A DNA stretch of 46,196 bases from positions 1 through 46,196 of the forward strand of contig NZ_KQ058658.1 of NCBI RefSeq assembly GCF_000982955.1. The letters run 5' to 3'. The position numbers and the translations under genes are program-made. Of this stretch, positions 44,944-46,196 are shown in pieces. Origin of the DNA: Micromonospora sp. HK10. GTDB lineage: Bacteria; Actinomycetota; Actinomycetes; Mycobacteriales; Micromonosporaceae. The notes under the pieces were generated by a model. It had not been told where the DNA came from. It worked only from the letters and a program-made list of their open reading frames with translations, and ran no database searches. Each line of letters opens with the position of its first letter. Positions within the stretch are counted from its first letter, which is position 1.

Positions 44944-45100
44944 CCGGCCCGTTTCCGGGGCCGGGTCGACCCGGCGGCGGAGCCCGGGGCGAGTTGTGCG
45001 GTGGGCCCGGTTCATCCGTTACCCTCATCCGCAGCACCGGGGTCCCGATCCACCTGCGGTCACCGCCCCGGCCGGTCGCGCACGAGAGGCAGAGGACAAC

Positions 45101-46196
45101 ATGACAGCGGTGTCAGGCCAGCGGCGTGCCGCCGCGGATCCGGCCGCTGACCAGCCCGGCGCGGAGGAGGACCTGCGGGCCCTGTTCGGGCAGTCCACCG
45201 CCGTGTTCGCGTCACTGACCGGGCCGACGCACCGGGTGGAGACCGCGAACCCGGCGTTCTTCGCCACCATCGGCGAGGAACGGGCCCGCACCGGAGTCGC
45301 CCTCGCCGAGCTCATGCCCGAACTGGCCGACCAGGGCTTCATCGCGCTGCTGGATGAGGTCTACCGCACCGGCGAGCCCTACACCGGCCGGGACGTCCGG
45401 GTCCTGCTCGGCTCCGGCCTGCACGCCCGGGAGGCGTACTTCGACTTCACCTACGAGCCGCGCCGCGCCGCCGACGGCACGGTCTGCGGCATCCGGGTGA
45501 TCGGGGTCGAGACCACCCAGGTCAAGCAGGCCCAACGGCTGATGGCCGAGCACCGCGCCCTGGTGGAGCAGATCGCCCGGCAGGCGCCCCTGGCCGAGGT
45601 GCTCGACGGCATGGCCCGCTGCATCGAGCAGCTCGCCCCGCACCAGGTGCTCGTGTCGGTGCTGCTGGCCGACGCCGACGGCCGGCACCTGCGCCACGGC
45701 GCCGCACCCAGCCTGCCCGACTTCTACAACGAGGCCATCGACGGCATCGCCACCGGCGAGGGCGTCGGCTCCTGCGGCACCGCGGCGCATCGCCGGGAAC
45801 CGGTCATCGTCACCGACATCGCCACCGACCCGTTCTGGGACGACTTCCGGGACCTCGCACAGCAGGCCGGGGTGGCGGCCTGCTGGTCGACGCCGATCCT
45901 GGCCCGCGACGGCAGCCTGCTGGGCACCTTCGCCATGTACCACCGCACCCCCCGGGTGCCGCAGGACGCCGACCTCGCCCTCGCCCGGGTCTTCGCCGGC
46001 ACCGCGGCGCTGGCCATCGAACGCCACCACATCGAACAGGCGAAGGCGGCCGCCGACGCCCGGGCCAGAGCCGCCCACGACGAGCTGGCGAGGGTGGTAC
46101 GCGCCGAGCGGGAGCTGCGCGCCGAGGCCGAGCAGCGGGCCACCGCCGCCGCGGAACTCACCGCGCGGATGCGCGCCGCGGCCGCCGCGCAGGCCG
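45101..46196 (+). CDS. PAS-GAF sensor protein, 3' end outside the window
   Basis: The frame is open from ATG 45101 (after AGAGG) to the window edge, giving 365 residues. A PAS-like domain (about 25-145: LFGQSTAVFASLTGPTHRVE, YEPRRAADGTVCG) is followed by a GAF domain (about 165-320) with GEGVGSCGTAAHRREPVIVTDIATDP (in parts GVGSCGTAAHRREP and VTDIATDPFWDDF) and WSTPILARDGSLLGTFAMY. From about 320 an Ala/Glu/Arg-rich coiled coil begins. The missing output domain is probably a histidine kinase or PP2C phosphatase; the visible part cannot decide. Confidence 0.85.
   Translation, partial: MTAVSGQRRAAADPAADQPGAEEDLRALFGQSTAVFASLTGPTHRVETANPAFFATIGEERARTGVALAELMPELADQGFIALLDEVYRTGEPYTGRDVRVLLGSGLHAREAYFDFTYEPRRAADGTVCGIRVIGVETTQVKQAQRLMAEHRALVEQIARQAPLAEVLDGMARCIEQLAPHQVLVSVLLADADGRHLRHGAAPSLPDFYNEAIDGIATGEGVGSCGTAAHRREPVIVTDIATDPFWDDFRDLAQQAGVAACWSTPILARDGSLLGTFAMYHRTPRVPQDADLALARVFAGTAALAIERHHIEQAKAAADARARAAHDELARVVRAERELRAEAEQRATAAAELTARMRAAAAAQA

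Overview
The window is high-GC, gene-dense DNA with many GTG starts, TANNNT -10 boxes placed 6-8 bases before start codons (leaderless mRNAs), an IdeR/DmdR-type iron box and twin-arginine/lipobox exporters. This points to a filamentous actinomycete, most likely Micromonosporaceae; the assignment is inference from style and gene content, not a database result. It reads as chromosomal: I see no phage, transposase, integrase, tRNA, rRNA or CRISPR array. The best-resolved unusual locus is a lysine-fermentation-type cluster at 34.3-42.6 kb.

Layout. 0.1-1.1 kb: a single-domain voltage-gated-type cation channel with a calcium-loop-like tail. 1.3-4.8 kb: a four-gene operon (DUF2231 membrane protein, small four-helix membrane protein, GTP cyclohydrolase I, ferredoxin-reductase-like flavoprotein) divergent from a cysteine-rich SufR-like regulator with repeated operator-like sites. 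4.9-7.4 kb: a SagB-type double-domain dehydrogenase and a PPM1/LCM-type methyltransferase. 7.6-10.4 kb: a secreted GH18 chitinase divergent from a ROK regulator. 10.5-19.1 kb: a seven-gene operon in the order LacI regulator, family 5 binding lipoprotein, Opp-type ABC transporter (two permeases, two ATPases), GH1 beta-glucosidase, with LacI-type palindromes upstream. 19.3-22.6 kb: FkbM methyltransferase, 2H phosphoesterase, AraC regulator and an unknown Cys-motif protein.

22.6-27.5 kb is a divergent ferric-siderophore uptake locus: two FecCD permeases and an ATPase leftward, a Tat-lipoprotein binding protein and a siderophore-interacting reductase rightward, with a 19-base iron box between them. 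27.6-34.2 kb is a mixed stretch: FUSC-like membrane protein, YdeI-like protein with an ABM monooxygenase-fold protein, a peptidase M24 coupled to an acyl-CoA dehydrogenase, MarR and Lrp regulators, a histidine phosphatase and a CsbD-like stress protein.

34.3-42.6 kb encodes lysine 2,3-aminomutase (leftward) and, rightward, 3,5-diaminohexanoate dehydrogenase, a YtcJ-like amidohydrolase, both subunits of B12/PLP lysine 5,6-aminomutase, a hotdog 3-aminobutyryl-CoA ammonia-lyase and a MutL-type ASKHA protein that probably reactivates the mutase. Together they would take L-lysine via beta-lysine and 3,5-diaminohexanoate to 5-amino-3-oxohexanoate and deaminate 3-aminobutyryl-CoA, but the connecting cleavage enzyme (Kce) is absent from the window. 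The region also uses Leu TTG codons far more than its neighbours. 43.1-44.9 kb holds a TetR regulator divergent from a TetX-like FAD monooxygenase, and the window ends inside a PAS-GAF sensor gene.
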